From contig NC_062990.1 in NCBI RefSeq assembly GCF_023078275.1, forward strand, positions 12,725,549-12,789,548: 64,000 bases of DNA. The letters run 5' to 3'. The notes below the pieces were generated by a model. That model was not told the DNA's origin. It ran no database searches and worked only from the letters and a program-made list of their open reading frames with translations. Every line of letters starts with the position of its first letter. Positions within the stretch are counted from its first letter, which is position 1. This document shows, in pieces, positions 57,801 through 64,000 of the stretch. Source of the DNA: Leguminivora glycinivorella. Taxonomy: Eukaryota; Arthropoda; Insecta; Lepidoptera; Tortricidae. Both the position numbers and the translations under genes were made by a program.

Positions 57801-59206
57801 TTACACTTACATGTTGGAGCCACAAAAAGATGATAAACGTGAATTATTCCTATTACATTCTTCATACTCAAAAATTCATGTTTTGAACAATTCGTAACAG
57901 AACACAAATTCAATTCACATAAAACATTTTGTTAGCAATGAAACACAAATGTTATTCTCATATACACATGCTGAATACTTTACGAACTCACTCCTATAGT
58001 AATGTCCCGTAACTGTAAAATTATTTGTAATTTAAACATAAACACTAAATAAACTGTATAATAACAAATATGAATATGGATTTATCCCAGCCTAGATATT
58101 AAGGACAACAGTATAATATGATTGGTGTTGAGAAATAACTAGCTGCTAGTCCTAGTTACTGTAAACCATTAAGTCCCAGACCAATTTTTCCCATTTAGAA
58201 TCGGGAACTTTCTTTTAAAACTCGAATTTCATATTATGAGGATAGGGACCAGGGCCAGGGTAGTGACCAATGATTGTACATAAACAAATTAAAATAAACT
58301 ACATATATATATATGTATATATATGTTTAGTAAAACCAGGAAATCATCATCATCCTCCTTGCGTTATTCTGGCATTTGCCACGGCTCATGGGAGCCTGGG
58401 GTCCACTTTGACAACTAATCCCAAGATTTGGCGTAGGCACTACTTTTTACGAAAGCGACTGCCATCTGACCTTCCAACCTGAAGCTGAAGGGTAAGGTCA
58501 GACTAGACCTTATTGGAATTAGTCCGGTTTCCTCACGATGTTTTCCTTCACCGAAAAGCGACCGGCAAATATCAAATGACATTTCGCCCATACATTCCGA
58601 AAAACTCTAAAAACCAGGAAATATGGTTCAATATTAACAATAAAATTATAATACTTTTCCTTAACTATTTAATACAGAACTTCCTGAATATGAATCATCA
58701 ATAGTCCCAACCAGCTATGCTCATGTAATATATACTGTATGTTGTCATTTCAAGTATAACAACACATTATTGTGGGCATACTTACAATGAGCTATGTTGT
58801 ACACACATAAAGAACGTAATTAACCAATAAACAACTGTAAACGTCAATACAAATACTTGTTTCTTCAACATGAAAACAACAGAATCAAAATTGTAGTTTG
58901 GTAATTGTCTAAACGAAATAGTATGATCTTCATAATAAGAACAAACGTAATTTTGAACATACCTTAACATCAATATCGCCAATCTTGTTCTCCGCACGAA
59001 TAATGGGCCTGCCCACCATCGAAGGGAAAATAAAAGCCGGAAAATTGCTTCCTGCATAGCCGCATTTCACGAACTACAACAACAGAAAATGAGGATCTGA
59101 TGATTCAGTGATATCACTACTGTCGCAGTCCGGAACTCAGTATTTCGCTGTTACTTACACCGGTGCCGTTGTCGCAGACGATAACTTTCCTTCCTTGGTC
59201 ATCCAT
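45847..59206 (-). CDS. Arp2: Actin-related protein 2 (Arp2/3 complex subunit), ten exons
   Basis: Exons on the minus strand are 59206-59159, 59073-58963, 54837-54766, 53938-53795, 52395-52186, 50711-50562, 49954-49829, 49478-49326, 46560-46432 and 45888-45847. Together they encode 394 residues, the usual Arp2 length, and all nine introns are phase 0. Arp2 pairs with Arp3 as the pseudo-dimer that starts a new filament at an actin branch. The nucleotide-binding actin fold is complete: phosphate loop 1 (VCDNGTGFVKCGY, 10-22), phosphate loop 2 (VVVDSGDGVTHICP, about 225-238) and the adenosine loop (VLSGGSTMYPGLPS). Arp2-specific wording includes MDDQGRKVIV at the start, LLTEPPMNPTKNREKM and KFKIRIEDPPRRKDMVF. 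The last exon ends in a short diverged tail (RKLGPRAS). Introns 8 and 4 each carry a U2 snRNA gene in the same direction. Confidence 0.95.
46032..46206 (-). mobile_element. Lep1-like short Helitron, rearranged 3' part
   Basis: Minus-strand core with the TTTCACGG-type block and ATCCATACTAATATTATAAA start. The 3' hairpin is replaced by a palindromic ATTTTAGGAAGTGAGGGGTT segment like that at 55565-55610. In Arp2 intron 9. Confidence 0.5.
46206..46350 (-). mobile_element. tRNA-derived SINE (family F), partial
   Basis: Minus-strand copy with B-box complement GGGATTCGAACCC and head GACCCAGACCGGTCGTC. In Arp2 intron 9, next to the Helitron. Confidence 0.6.
46432..46560 (-). CDS. Arp2: Arp2 exon 9
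   Basis: 43 codons, KFKIRIEDPPRRKDMVFIGG to SRAEYQEQ. Acceptor TTGCAG, donor GAGCAG|GTACGC. Strongly GC-biased third positions compared with the AT-rich intron. Confidence 0.95.
47030..47137 (+). pseudogene. MADF-domain protein remnant of the Harbinger element
   Basis: Reads DKVIKLISHYEQHG, stop, LWDTK and, one frame over, DYRNKIRKK. This matches the start of a MADF (Myb/SANT-like) domain. It is broken by a stop and a frameshift and is cut off by the nested repeat. Confidence 0.55.
47142..47706 (-). repeat. Dispersed repeat family K nested in the Harbinger element
   Basis: Reverse copy of 34885-35831: CCGGCCAAGAGCGTGTCGGG, CCAACAATATATCACATGTT, a (GGAC)n tract and GTTGACTACGGAACCCTAAA. Confidence 0.6.
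47285..47386. mobile_element. 102-bp hAT-like MITE
   Basis: Inverted ends CAAGGATCGTTAACTG and complement, with an exact 8-bp duplication CTAATAAA at 47277-47284 and 47387-47394. It is third-level nesting: MITE in repeat K in Harbinger in Arp2 intron 8. Confidence 0.8.
47706..47884 (-). pseudogene. Harbinger transposase N-terminal remnant
   Basis: Minus-strand frame with MPAHSKLRASAAIIIVVGKK then RKGVKDWILRRDVIGIQRNL and LIELREEEPSRYKKI. This matches the basic N-terminal block (RxRxWxxxWIxRR...LLxELRxED) of PIF/Harbinger transposases. The DDE core is absent. Confidence 0.55.
48257..48442 (-). ncRNA. U2: U2 spliceosomal snRNA, copy 2 (in Arp2 intron 8)
   Basis: Minus-strand 186-nt copy nearly identical to copy 1, including GTGTAGTATCTGTTC and the Sm site. 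Unlike copy 1 it has GGGAGCGGAG on the plus strand near 48300, a single-base difference in the 3' stem-loop. No disruption is seen. It lies in the sense direction of Arp2. Confidence 0.93.
48475..48542 (-). promoter_or_regulatory. U2 promoter (PSE region), copy 2
   Basis: The plus strand shows AATCAGGAAAAATCTTAACA, CCGCGATGTACGATTTCC and CCACTGGAGGAGCACAGCGA, the same block as upstream of copies 1 and 3 at the same distance. Confidence 0.7.
48545..49320. other. Arp2 intron 8 remainder
   Basis: A short internal repeat GACAGTCCTACGATA occurs twice (about 48599 and 48640). No other feature was recognised. Confidence 0.4.
49326..49478 (-). CDS. Arp2: Arp2 exon 8
   Basis: 51 codons, AADIDMRNELYKHIVLSGGS to LRNDTDKLA, including the adenosine-binding loop. 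Acceptor TATACAG, donor CTCGCG|GTTAGT. Confidence 0.95.
49829..49954 (-). CDS. Arp2: Arp2 exon 7
   Basis: 42 codons, [20 protein letters not shown] to ELVFNTIQ. Acceptor GTCTAG, donor ATTCAG|GTTAGT. Confidence 0.95.
50035..50466 (+). repeat. Dispersed repeat family C, interrupted
   Basis: Copy in Arp2 intron 6. A roughly 175-bp insertion at about 50180-50354 splits it after AGGTTTAGTTTTTG. Confidence 0.65.
50180..50354 (+). mobile_element. Possible solo-LTR fragment
   Basis: The insertion starts TGTTGTATGCATACTGCATG and contains ATATTTCACA followed by TTGGCGACGATTTCAC. A TGT...ACA element followed by a TGGCGACGA primer-site-like sequence resembles an LTR end with adjoining PBS. It is short and incomplete, so the class is tentative. 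Confidence 0.35.
50562..50711 (-). CDS. Arp2: Arp2 exon 6
   Basis: 50 codons, [20 protein letters not shown] to ETTVLVEPYV. Donor TATGTT|GTAAGTATA. Confidence 0.95.
51066..51213. mobile_element. Hairpin MITE, near-perfect palindrome
   Basis: About 55-bp inverted arms start CGGCTCAGCCACGACATTGG and contain CTAAGCGCGACAGCGGTGAG. In Arp2 intron 5. Confidence 0.75.
51323..51472. mobile_element. MITE (GGGCCCATTTAAACGG family), complete
   Basis: The left end GGGCCCATTTAAACGGTACG and the right end GTTCGTACGCCGTCTAAAT are inverted. A partial relative is at 498-605. Confidence 0.65.
51487..51602. mobile_element. Hairpin MITE, near-perfect palindrome
   Basis: ATGCTTCTAATTTTATCACT followed by TATCCACGTGGATAAGAC is mirrored at the right end. 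The arms contain the self-complementary ATCCACGTGGAT. Confidence 0.7.
51752..52150 (-). pseudogene. Decayed duplicate of the 3' part of Arp2 exon 5, split by a SINE
   Basis: 51752-51786 repeats the exon-5 end and donor (ACTTACCTTAATAAGGTACC). 52053 to about 52150 continues the homology back into the exon (GCCCGCTATATCTAGCC, CTCCTGAGT). On the minus strand it reads degenerate EFALPHLTRWLDIAGSDIT with a stop where the Tyr-Glu of VYEEF should be. It lies just downstream of real exon 5 in intron 5. Confidence 0.8.
51787..52052 (+). mobile_element. tRNA-derived SINE (family F) with target duplication
   Basis: Complete copy with A box (TAGCGCAGTCGGTCTGC), B box GGGTTCGAATCCC and tail, flanked by TATCACT at 51780-51786 and 52053-52059. 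It landed inside the duplicated exon-5 fragment. Confidence 0.8.
52186..52395 (-). CDS. Arp2: Arp2 exon 5
   Basis: 70 codons, VMFEKYGFDSAYIAIQAVLT to GRDITRYLIK, including phosphate loop 2 (DSGDGVTHICPVYEEF). Donor ATTAAG|GTAAG. Confidence 0.95.
52575..52737. mobile_element. GC-rich hairpin-MITE remnant
   Basis: The right end (CAAAACGCGCATGTATGGCC then GAGCTTTAA) matches the 5955 family. The core has the palindrome GGAATGCGCGCGCATTCC. The left end is missing. Confidence 0.5.
52922..53107 (-). ncRNA. U2: U2 spliceosomal snRNA, copy 3 (in Arp2 intron 4)
   Basis: Minus-strand 186-nt copy with all U2 landmarks. Its 3' flank (CCACAAATAAACATGAAAAT read on the minus strand) resembles the flank displaced from copy 1. 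Sense direction of Arp2. Confidence 0.93.
53141..53208 (-). promoter_or_regulatory. U2 promoter (PSE region), copy 3
   Basis: ATCAGGAAAAATCTTAACAC and GCGATGTACGATTTCCACTG on the plus strand match copy 2 almost exactly, extending out past GAGCACAGCGACATCTAGCG. Confidence 0.7.
53487..53783 (+). mobile_element. tRNA-derived SINE (family J), complete
   Basis: Head with A-box-like TGGCCTAGCGCTAAGAGCG and B box GGGTTCGAACCCC, then body with GATATTTGCCAGTCGCTTTT and ATCTTGGGATTAGTTGTCAA. It ends about 12 bp from the donor of Arp2 exon 4. The head does not make this a tRNA gene because the body matches four other dispersed copies. Confidence 0.75.
53795..53938 (-). CDS. Arp2: Arp2 exon 4
   Basis: 48 codons, VVRNWEDMCHVWDYTFGPSK to KNREKMIE. 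Donor ATCGAG|GTACTT. Confidence 0.95.
54460..54752 (+). mobile_element. SINE-like repeat family D
   Basis: Full copy from GGCAGCCAGAGCTCAACGAG to GTTTGCCACCGACGTAGTAT and an A tail. The tail ends about 14 bp before Arp2 exon 3's donor region. Confidence 0.65.
54766..54837 (-). CDS. Arp2: Arp2 exon 3
   Basis: 24 codons, DLMVGDEASQLRSMLEVSYP then MENG. Acceptor CAG, donor AATGGA|GTAAGT. Confidence 0.95.
54962..55236 (-). repeat. Dispersed repeat family E
   Basis: Reverse copy of 3268-3545. In Arp2 intron 2. Confidence 0.5.
55453..55692 (+). mobile_element. Lep1-like short Helitron
   Basis: TCCATACTAATATTATAAAT start, GTCTTTCACGGCAAAACGGA core, and GCGAAGCCGCGGGCAAGAGC ending in CTAG. It contains an extra 55565-55610 palindromic insert. 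Confidence 0.65.
55773..55951 (+). mobile_element. Lep1-like short Helitron
   Basis: Second copy 80 bp downstream in the same orientation, TCCATACTAATATTATAAAT to GCGAAGCAGCGGGAAAAATC and CTAG. Confidence 0.65.
55960..57225. other. Arp2 intron 2 interior, AT-rich
   Basis: A 116-codon open frame on the plus strand (56254-56604) has no recognisable motif. Otherwise nothing was identified. Confidence 0.4.
57232..57445 (+). mobile_element. tRNA-derived SINE (family F)
   Basis: A box TGGCGCAGTCGGTAGTG, B box GGGTTCGAATCCC. A short internal deletion removes part of the TTCCTGAGTCATGGATG segment. In Arp2 intron 2. Confidence 0.7.
58345..58605 (-). mobile_element. tRNA-derived SINE (family J)
   Basis: Minus-strand body, CATCATCATCCTCCTTGCGT to ATTCCGAAAAACTC. 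In Arp2 intron 2. Confidence 0.6.
58963..59073 (-). CDS. Arp2: Arp2 exon 2
   Basis: 37 codons, FVKCGYAGSNFPAFIFPSMV to ENKIGDIDVK. Acceptor GTTGTAG, donor GTTAAG|GTATGT. Confidence 0.95.
59159..59206 (-). CDS. Arp2: Arp2 exon 1 (start codon)
   Basis: 16 codons, MDDQGRKVIVCDNGTG, opening phosphate loop 1. Donor ACCGGT|GTAAGT. Intron 1 is only 85 bp. The ATG is fixed by alignment with the Arp2 N-terminus. Confidence 0.93.
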
Positions 59207-60080
59207 TATTTAGATTTTAGACGAAAATCACTGGATTTCTTATAAATACACAGCCAAATATGAAAATATAAACGAAACTATTCCAATGCCACCCGCACCG
59301 AACCACCCAAGTTTCACTTTTTTTTAATGGTATCTGACAAATCTCTACGACATGTAAATTTTATACGATAAAAACCTTTATGTCATTTGCTATAAAGGGT
59401 ATATTTGCGTAACGTTAGAATGACACACCTCGCAATGTCATATATTGCCAGTTCAAAAAAACATGTGTCAAACTTATGGTGCTTGCACAAGGAGCTTATG
59501 GTTTTGATAGTGATTTCGATAACGATGAATTTAAAAATATGTGTCGTTCGTTCTATGCGTAAAGGATACTTATTACTTATTCTTATTCAGCTTTATGGAC
59601 TTACTTCTGTAGGAATTTAGGATAAAAAATGTCCTCATTGCATTTGAAGCATAATTCCTGGTACAATTTATTTATGTGACGAACGCGGATATTTATTACT
59701 GAGCAAATTTTATCTATCAACGAAGGATGAGCGGGAATGGCATCATCGGCGTCAAAAGAGCGTTTTGCGCTGAGAAAAACTTACTTATTATAATTGTTTT
59801 TTTTTTTTCTCAAACATGCAATGAAATATTGTCTTTACGTTCCTTAAAATGGGCTGGGAAGTATCGCTTTTTGGGCGCAACAACTCGAGAGGACTGTAAA
59901 GGAATTTCATATTATTTTTCAGGCCTAGGCCTGCAAAGTAACTTTTTGACGTGATAACGTCTAATAACTCGTTACTACGGGCAGCATGCACGAAAAAGAT
60001 GACGTCATTGTCCCGTTTCGCAATATAGTTTTTGCGCCATCTATTGGCGCGCGTTGGAACTAAGCGGCTGATCGATGCGC
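59207..60080. other. Arp2 upstream region
   Basis: This should contain the Arp2 5' UTR and promoter. I see no TATA box or clear initiator. Long open frames here lack motifs. Confidence 0.4.
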
Positions 60081-60124
60081 TCGGTATGGTTATAGCGTGT
60101 GGCCTAAGTAAAGCACCACAGCTG
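60081..60124 (+). repeat. 44-bp direct repeat, left copy
   Basis: TCGGTATGGTTATAGCGTGT then GGCCTAAGTAAAGCACCACAG. Repeated with two mismatches at 61566-61609 immediately after the satellite. Confidence 0.85.
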
Positions 60125-60540
60125 GGACAGATGGCGCGCCCGTGTGTTGTTCTCGTTAAGCTGAGTTTAGACCAGCAAGTTATTGCTGCAAGTTTTGAGA
60201 CGCAACTATAGGTAAGAGTGAGTGGCAAATATCTGCATCTCTTTCTAGCATATACTTCTGTCTCAAAACTTGCAGCAGCGCCGCAGAGATGGGCAAATCG
60301 TAATCGATTCCGGATTACACGATTACTTGATTTTACTTTGTAATCCACTACTGGGTGTTAGATTACTTGTAATGTAATCAAGTGAAACGGTAAATTACCA
60401 TTACATATAAAGGAATCACTAATCATCTACTAACTATACTACTATTACTATTACCAATAATTCGGAATCATAGTCGATTCAAAATAACTGAAATTATTGA
60501 CTTGATTACTTTCAGATTACAAATATGTAGTACCTCAGAT

Positions 60541-61565
60541 TGCTGACTGTCACTTTGACACAAAAGTCATCATGGGTGTCGTAAAATAGGTTTTAGGGGG
60601 TGCTGATTCCAAAATTAATGACCAATTTGGAATCTGACATTGCTGACTGTCACTTTGACACAAAAGTCGTCATGGGTGTCGTAAAATAGGTTTTAGGGGG
60701 TGCTGATTCCAAAATTAATGACCAATGTGGAATCTGACATTGCTGACTGTCACTTTGACACAAAAGTCGTCATGGGTGTCGTAAAATAGGTTTTAGGGAG
60801 TGCTGATTCCAAAATTAATGAACAATGTGGAATCTGACATTGCTGACTGTCACTTTGACACAAAAGTCGTCATGGGTGTCGTAAAATAGGTTTTAGGGGT
60901 GCTGATTCCAAAATTAATGACCAATTTGGAATCTGACATTGCTGACTGTCACTTTGACACAAAAGTCGTCATGGGTGTCGTAAAATAGGTTTTAGGGAGT
61001 GCTGATTCCAAAATTAATGAACAATGTGGAATCTGACATTGCTGACTGTCACTTTGACACAAAAGTCGTCATGGGTGTCGTAAAATAGGTTTTAGGGGGT
61101 GCTGATTACAAAATTAATGACCAATGTGGAATCTGACATTGCTGACTGTCACTTTGACACAAAAGTCGTCATGGGTGTCGTAAAATAGGTTTTAGGGAGT
61201 GCTGATTCCAAAATTAATGAACAATGTGGAATCTGATATTGCTGACTGTCACTTTGACACAAAAGTCGTCATGGGTGTCGTAAAATAGGTTTTAGGGGGT
61301 GCTGATTCCAAAATTAATAACCAATTTGGAATCTGACATTGCTGACTGTCACTTTGACACAAAAGTCGTCACGGGTGTCGTAAAATGGGTTTTAGAGGGT
61401 GCTGATTCCAAAATTAATGAACAATGTGGAATCTGACATTGCTAACTGTCACTTTGACACAAAAGTCATCATGGGTGTCGTAAAATAGGTTTTAGGGGGT
61501 GCTGATTCCAAAATTAATGACCAATGTGGAATCTGACATTGCTGACTGTCATTTTGACACAAAAG
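60541..61565 (+). repeat. 100-bp satellite, ten monomers plus a partial, higher-order pattern
   Basis: Monomers start at 60541, 60641, 60741, 60841, 60940, 61040, 61140, 61240, 61340, 61440 and 61540 (TGCTGACTGTCACTTTGACA). Each contains a near-palindrome (GATTCCAAAATT...AATTTGGAATC in the least diverged). Variants at the ACCAATTTGG and AGGGGG/AGGGAG positions fall into types A, B and C in the order A B C A C B C A C B. Confidence 0.93.
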
Positions 61566-61609
61566 TCGGTATGGTTGTAGCGTGTGGCCTGAGTAAAGCA
61601 CCACAGCTG
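61566..61609 (+). repeat. 44-bp direct repeat, right copy
   Basis: TCGGTATGGTTGTAGCGTGT then GGCCTGAGTAAAGCACCACAG. It starts within the last satellite monomer's GTCG. Confidence 0.85.
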
Positions 61610-61948
61610 CGAATATTAGGGTTCTAAGATTAGTAAATGGCACTAGCACTTTAATAAAATTAACGCGTGTCTCGCAAACGGTCTAGGATACAAAATGACG
61701 ACTTTTATATAGGTATAAGTTAGGTTCGTTAGGTATCTTCAAACGGCCGAAGGCTCCTATTCTGTGCAGTTTCTGTAATAAGCGGGGCTCCGTCGATATC
61801 GCTTTCTGTCTTTGGCGCCTTAGTAATGCTACGGGAAAATTTTGCAACTTTGCACCACTCTAACTCCTAAATTAGTAGGTTTTAAAAAAACTTTAATTTA
61901 TAAAAGATGCTTATTTTAATGCATTCTTTCTAATAAGAACAAAACACT

Positions 61949-62450
61949 ATGCTAGAAAGAGTGCAGAGGAAGTTCTGTAGGCACATTTACAAACGACTGT
62001 ACGGATATTACCCATATATGTATCCATCTCTATTCGTAACAGGAATGGTTGGTCTTCAAACTCTAGAAACCAGACGGAAACTGCTGCATATTATGCATTA
62101 CCGCCAACTGTTTCACCATAGAGTAGATGACGCATCCGTGCTTGAGAGAATGGGGCTGCAAGTGCCAAGAGCGAATGTGGTGGTTGGCATGCCGGGCGCG
62201 GTGCCGGCGCGGCGGCGGCGGCGCCTGTTCGCGGCGGCCGGCGCACCGCTCGAGCCCGAGCTGCTCTTAACCGCATCATGTTGGAGACAGACGATATTGA
62301 CATATTTTCTGATAGTTTTAATGCTAAAACTCTTAAAGTAGACGAAACCCAGAAAAGCTTTTTTACGACATTTTAATCTTCTAATATTATGATCCCTGAT
62401 CAGAAATTCGCTGTTAAAGTTATTCGGTTTCTTCATGTTACACCCTGTAT
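61949..62450 (+). pseudogene. jockey/CR1-type LINE reverse transcriptase C-terminal remnant
   Basis: The frame MLERVQRKFCRHIYKRLYGY then PSLFVTGMVGLQTLETRRKL and VLERMGLQVP matches the post-RT C-terminal region of jockey-superfamily ORF2 (LExxQRKF...LxxRR). After a GC-rich stretch it continues one frame over as LNRIMLETDDIDIFSDS. It is frameshifted and truncated at the left, with the 3' end near ACACCCTGTATATAG. Confidence 0.7.
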
Positions 62451-62489
62451 ATAGTTTTCTGAGTACCTACAAGCAGAATATTTAATAGT

Positions 62490-62642
62490 ACAAGTACAGT
62501 CAACCAATTTTATTGGAACCCTAGGCCACTCTACAACCGTGTCGAAATAACAAGCAGTAAGAGATTTCTTACAATCTGATTTATAACGTCACTATGACAT
62601 AGTTCTACAGTGGCCTAGGGTTCCAATTGGTCGACTGTACAG
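62490..62642. mobile_element. MITE with GTACAGTC ends
   Basis: AGTACAGTCAACCAATTTTA and AATTGGTCGACTGTACAG are inverted ends; GGAACCCTAGGCCACT pairs with AGTGGCCTAGGGTTCC further in. Flanking TA/GTAC suggests a mariner-like MITE, uncertain. Confidence 0.6.
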
Positions 62643-62937
62643 AAGGCCCACTGCTTTGATGTTCACGAAATGCCGCCTTTTTAAATGCCTACAAAATTCT
62701 TACAAAGAAAAGAGCCGCACGTGCGCAGCGTCCGACGCCAGGGTTGTCTATGGATTAAAACGAACTAATACTCAGATAAAATTTTGTACTATTATATTCA
62801 ATCTTGGGTACTTTCTAGGTATATATACAGAATTTATATATTTTTGTTTAAGTTCCAACATCACAAGCCTTATTGAACTTTTCCGTGGGACTTAATCAAT
62901 AGTAGATCTGTGTAAGAATGTCCTATTACCTTTTTGA

Positions 62938-63475
62938 ATGGCGTGACAACGAAAGTTTGGAGGTTGACCAGCTGTTTTTTGAACCTTCGTCTTCAAATAC
63001 TTTAACTGATTTAAAAATACACGATCCGTCAATTGTTTCTGAGACGCAATGATAATAATTTAGCTTTGGTGAATGCATGGAGGGCATACGTACAAAATTG
63101 TTTGCGACGCCATGGGCCTCCCTAGACGCAAAGTACTTTTACTAGATTTCCGCTTGGAAATCTTTGCAATGCTCATTAAAGCACCAAGAAAACGGCGTAA
63201 TGAATAGAGAAGCATGTTCGAATGACGTTTCACATGGTAAAACACCTGTGAGGCCCAGAAAGAGTCAGAGCTCGCCAGCACCTTGCATCTATCATATTTG
63301 ATAGTTATTAATCATTTGCCTAAATTTGACGATATGAAATCCCCCAAAACCTGCATTCCCCATTGGAATCCTGATCCAGTCGAACTAATACACGTTGCAT
63401 CAACGTTTCAACAACGTGTACCTTTGCATTACACGCAAAAAGAAATGTTTGAAAGATTTACATACGAAGTAAGTG
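62938..63475 (+). pseudogene. piggyBac-type transposase C-terminal remnant
   Basis: Across shifting frames the plus strand reads NLALVNAWRAYVQNCLRRHG, LLDFRLEIFAMLIKAPRKRR, SHGKTPVRPRKSQSSPAP and VINHLPKFDDMKSPKTC. This order matches the C-terminal half of piggyBac-family transposases and domesticated relatives. Stops and frameshifts make it non-functional. The Cys/His tail is degenerate after PKTC. Confidence 0.6.
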
Positions 63476-63479
63476 ATAG

Positions 63480-64000
63480 TTGGAATGAGATTTTTTTCGT
63501 CAATTGTTTTTTTTTATAGTTTTTTAATCGTTGTATTATGTACACAGATCAATACAACAAGATGGCCCTTACAGGGCGACTCGCGGTCACCAAGCATACG
63601 ACAAATAAGGTTTATAAAAGTTTGAACGCGTGCGACACCGATCAGTAGCGCCCAAGTATACGACCCGCTAACAGTGTCCGTGTCCGCTCGGGAAAAAATC
63701 TTAAATAATCAATTTTGGTTGCAAACAATGGTCTCTTACAGCATAAAGTGGTGTGGCAAGTCTTCTAACACTTCTACATGTAAAAAAGATGGAACAACAT
63801 TCCACAGTTAAGTCAAATTAATTATTTTGTTGAATATTGTTTATTGTCCGCGGAGTTCATTTATACTGGTCAATATGGTTGTGCTGAGCGGCGCCGAGGC
63901 GCGTCCATCCCTCTTTACCGAGTTAACAATGTGATATGCTATCCCTTTCACGTAAACGACTAGGCATGGGGCCATGTTAGTTTATGTCTGTTGCGGGAAC
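63480..64000. other. Window end, no recognised features
   Basis: No gene, RNA or repeat recognised. Confidence 0.4.

Noticed and set aside
59788..60348. 186-codon minus-strand frame upstream of Arp2
   Set aside because: It runs across repeat-like segments and one 44-bp direct repeat, and no motif is visible.
60541..61565. CRISPR-like array
   Set aside because: Units are contiguous 100-bp monomers without unique spacers, in a eukaryotic genome; it is a satellite.

Overview
The window looks like nuclear DNA of a moth or butterfly (Lepidoptera). The support is an intron-containing animal gene structure, insect-type U2 snRNA genes, and a dense population of repeats of kinds I associate with Lepidoptera: short Helitrons of the Lep1 type (starting at TCCATACTAATATT, ending in CTAG after a GCGAAGC-rich hairpin), tRNA-derived SINEs and many hairpin MITEs. 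Species cannot be read from the sequence. All intron/exon calls were made by eye from reading frame, splice signals and remembered family motifs.

Three host protein-coding genes are visible. (1) A minus-strand first exon (12675..13239) encodes a signal peptide and the start of a MAM domain; the rest lies outside the window or was not found. (2) A TMC (transmembrane channel-like) gene runs on the plus strand from 25383 to 41516 in four coding exons (798 aa), with a non-coding 5' exon implied upstream. (3) A complete Arp2 gene (actin-related protein 2 of the Arp2/3 complex) runs on the minus strand from 59206 to 45847 in ten exons (394 aa), every intron in phase 0. TMC and Arp2 are convergent, 4.3 kb apart. 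Three 186-nt U2 snRNA genes are nested in introns in the sense direction of the host: one in TMC intron 3 and two in Arp2 introns 8 and 4. They share a conserved upstream block that should be the snRNA promoter.

Layout: 1-12.6 kb is almost wholly mobile-element debris, including a CTCGGT-rich element with a 10-bp target duplication and three fold-back elements. 12.6-14.3 kb holds the MAM-protein exon and a CCAAT-rich candidate promoter. 14.3-21.9 kb is sparse, apart from a truncated non-LTR retrotransposon with a 9-bp target duplication. 21.96-23.81 kb is an apparently intact Tc1/mariner-like (IS630-type) DNA transposon with an open 472-codon transposase and 40-bp inverted ends. 25.4-41.5 kb is TMC, whose introns are packed with elements: a 1.78-kb fold-back element with 742-bp arms and a 9-bp duplication, a hAT element, a 3.3-kb fold-back element with three-repeat arms, an RTE retrotransposon tail inserted 6 bp from a splice donor, and a hAT element inserted exactly at the end of the U2 gene. 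45.8-59.2 kb is Arp2, whose introns hold a gutted Harbinger transposon, a decayed SINE-split duplicate of exon 5, and many MITEs. 59.2-64 kb contains a 100-bp satellite with a four-monomer higher-order pattern, a jockey/CR1-type RT remnant and a piggyBac transposase remnant.

The host genes have no obvious pathway link: Arp2 nucleates branched actin, TMC is a membrane channel-like protein, and U2 serves splicing. The main biological story is structural. Mobile elements fill the introns to within tens of bases of splice sites, and exon fragments of both TMC and Arp2 have been duplicated and are decaying nearby.
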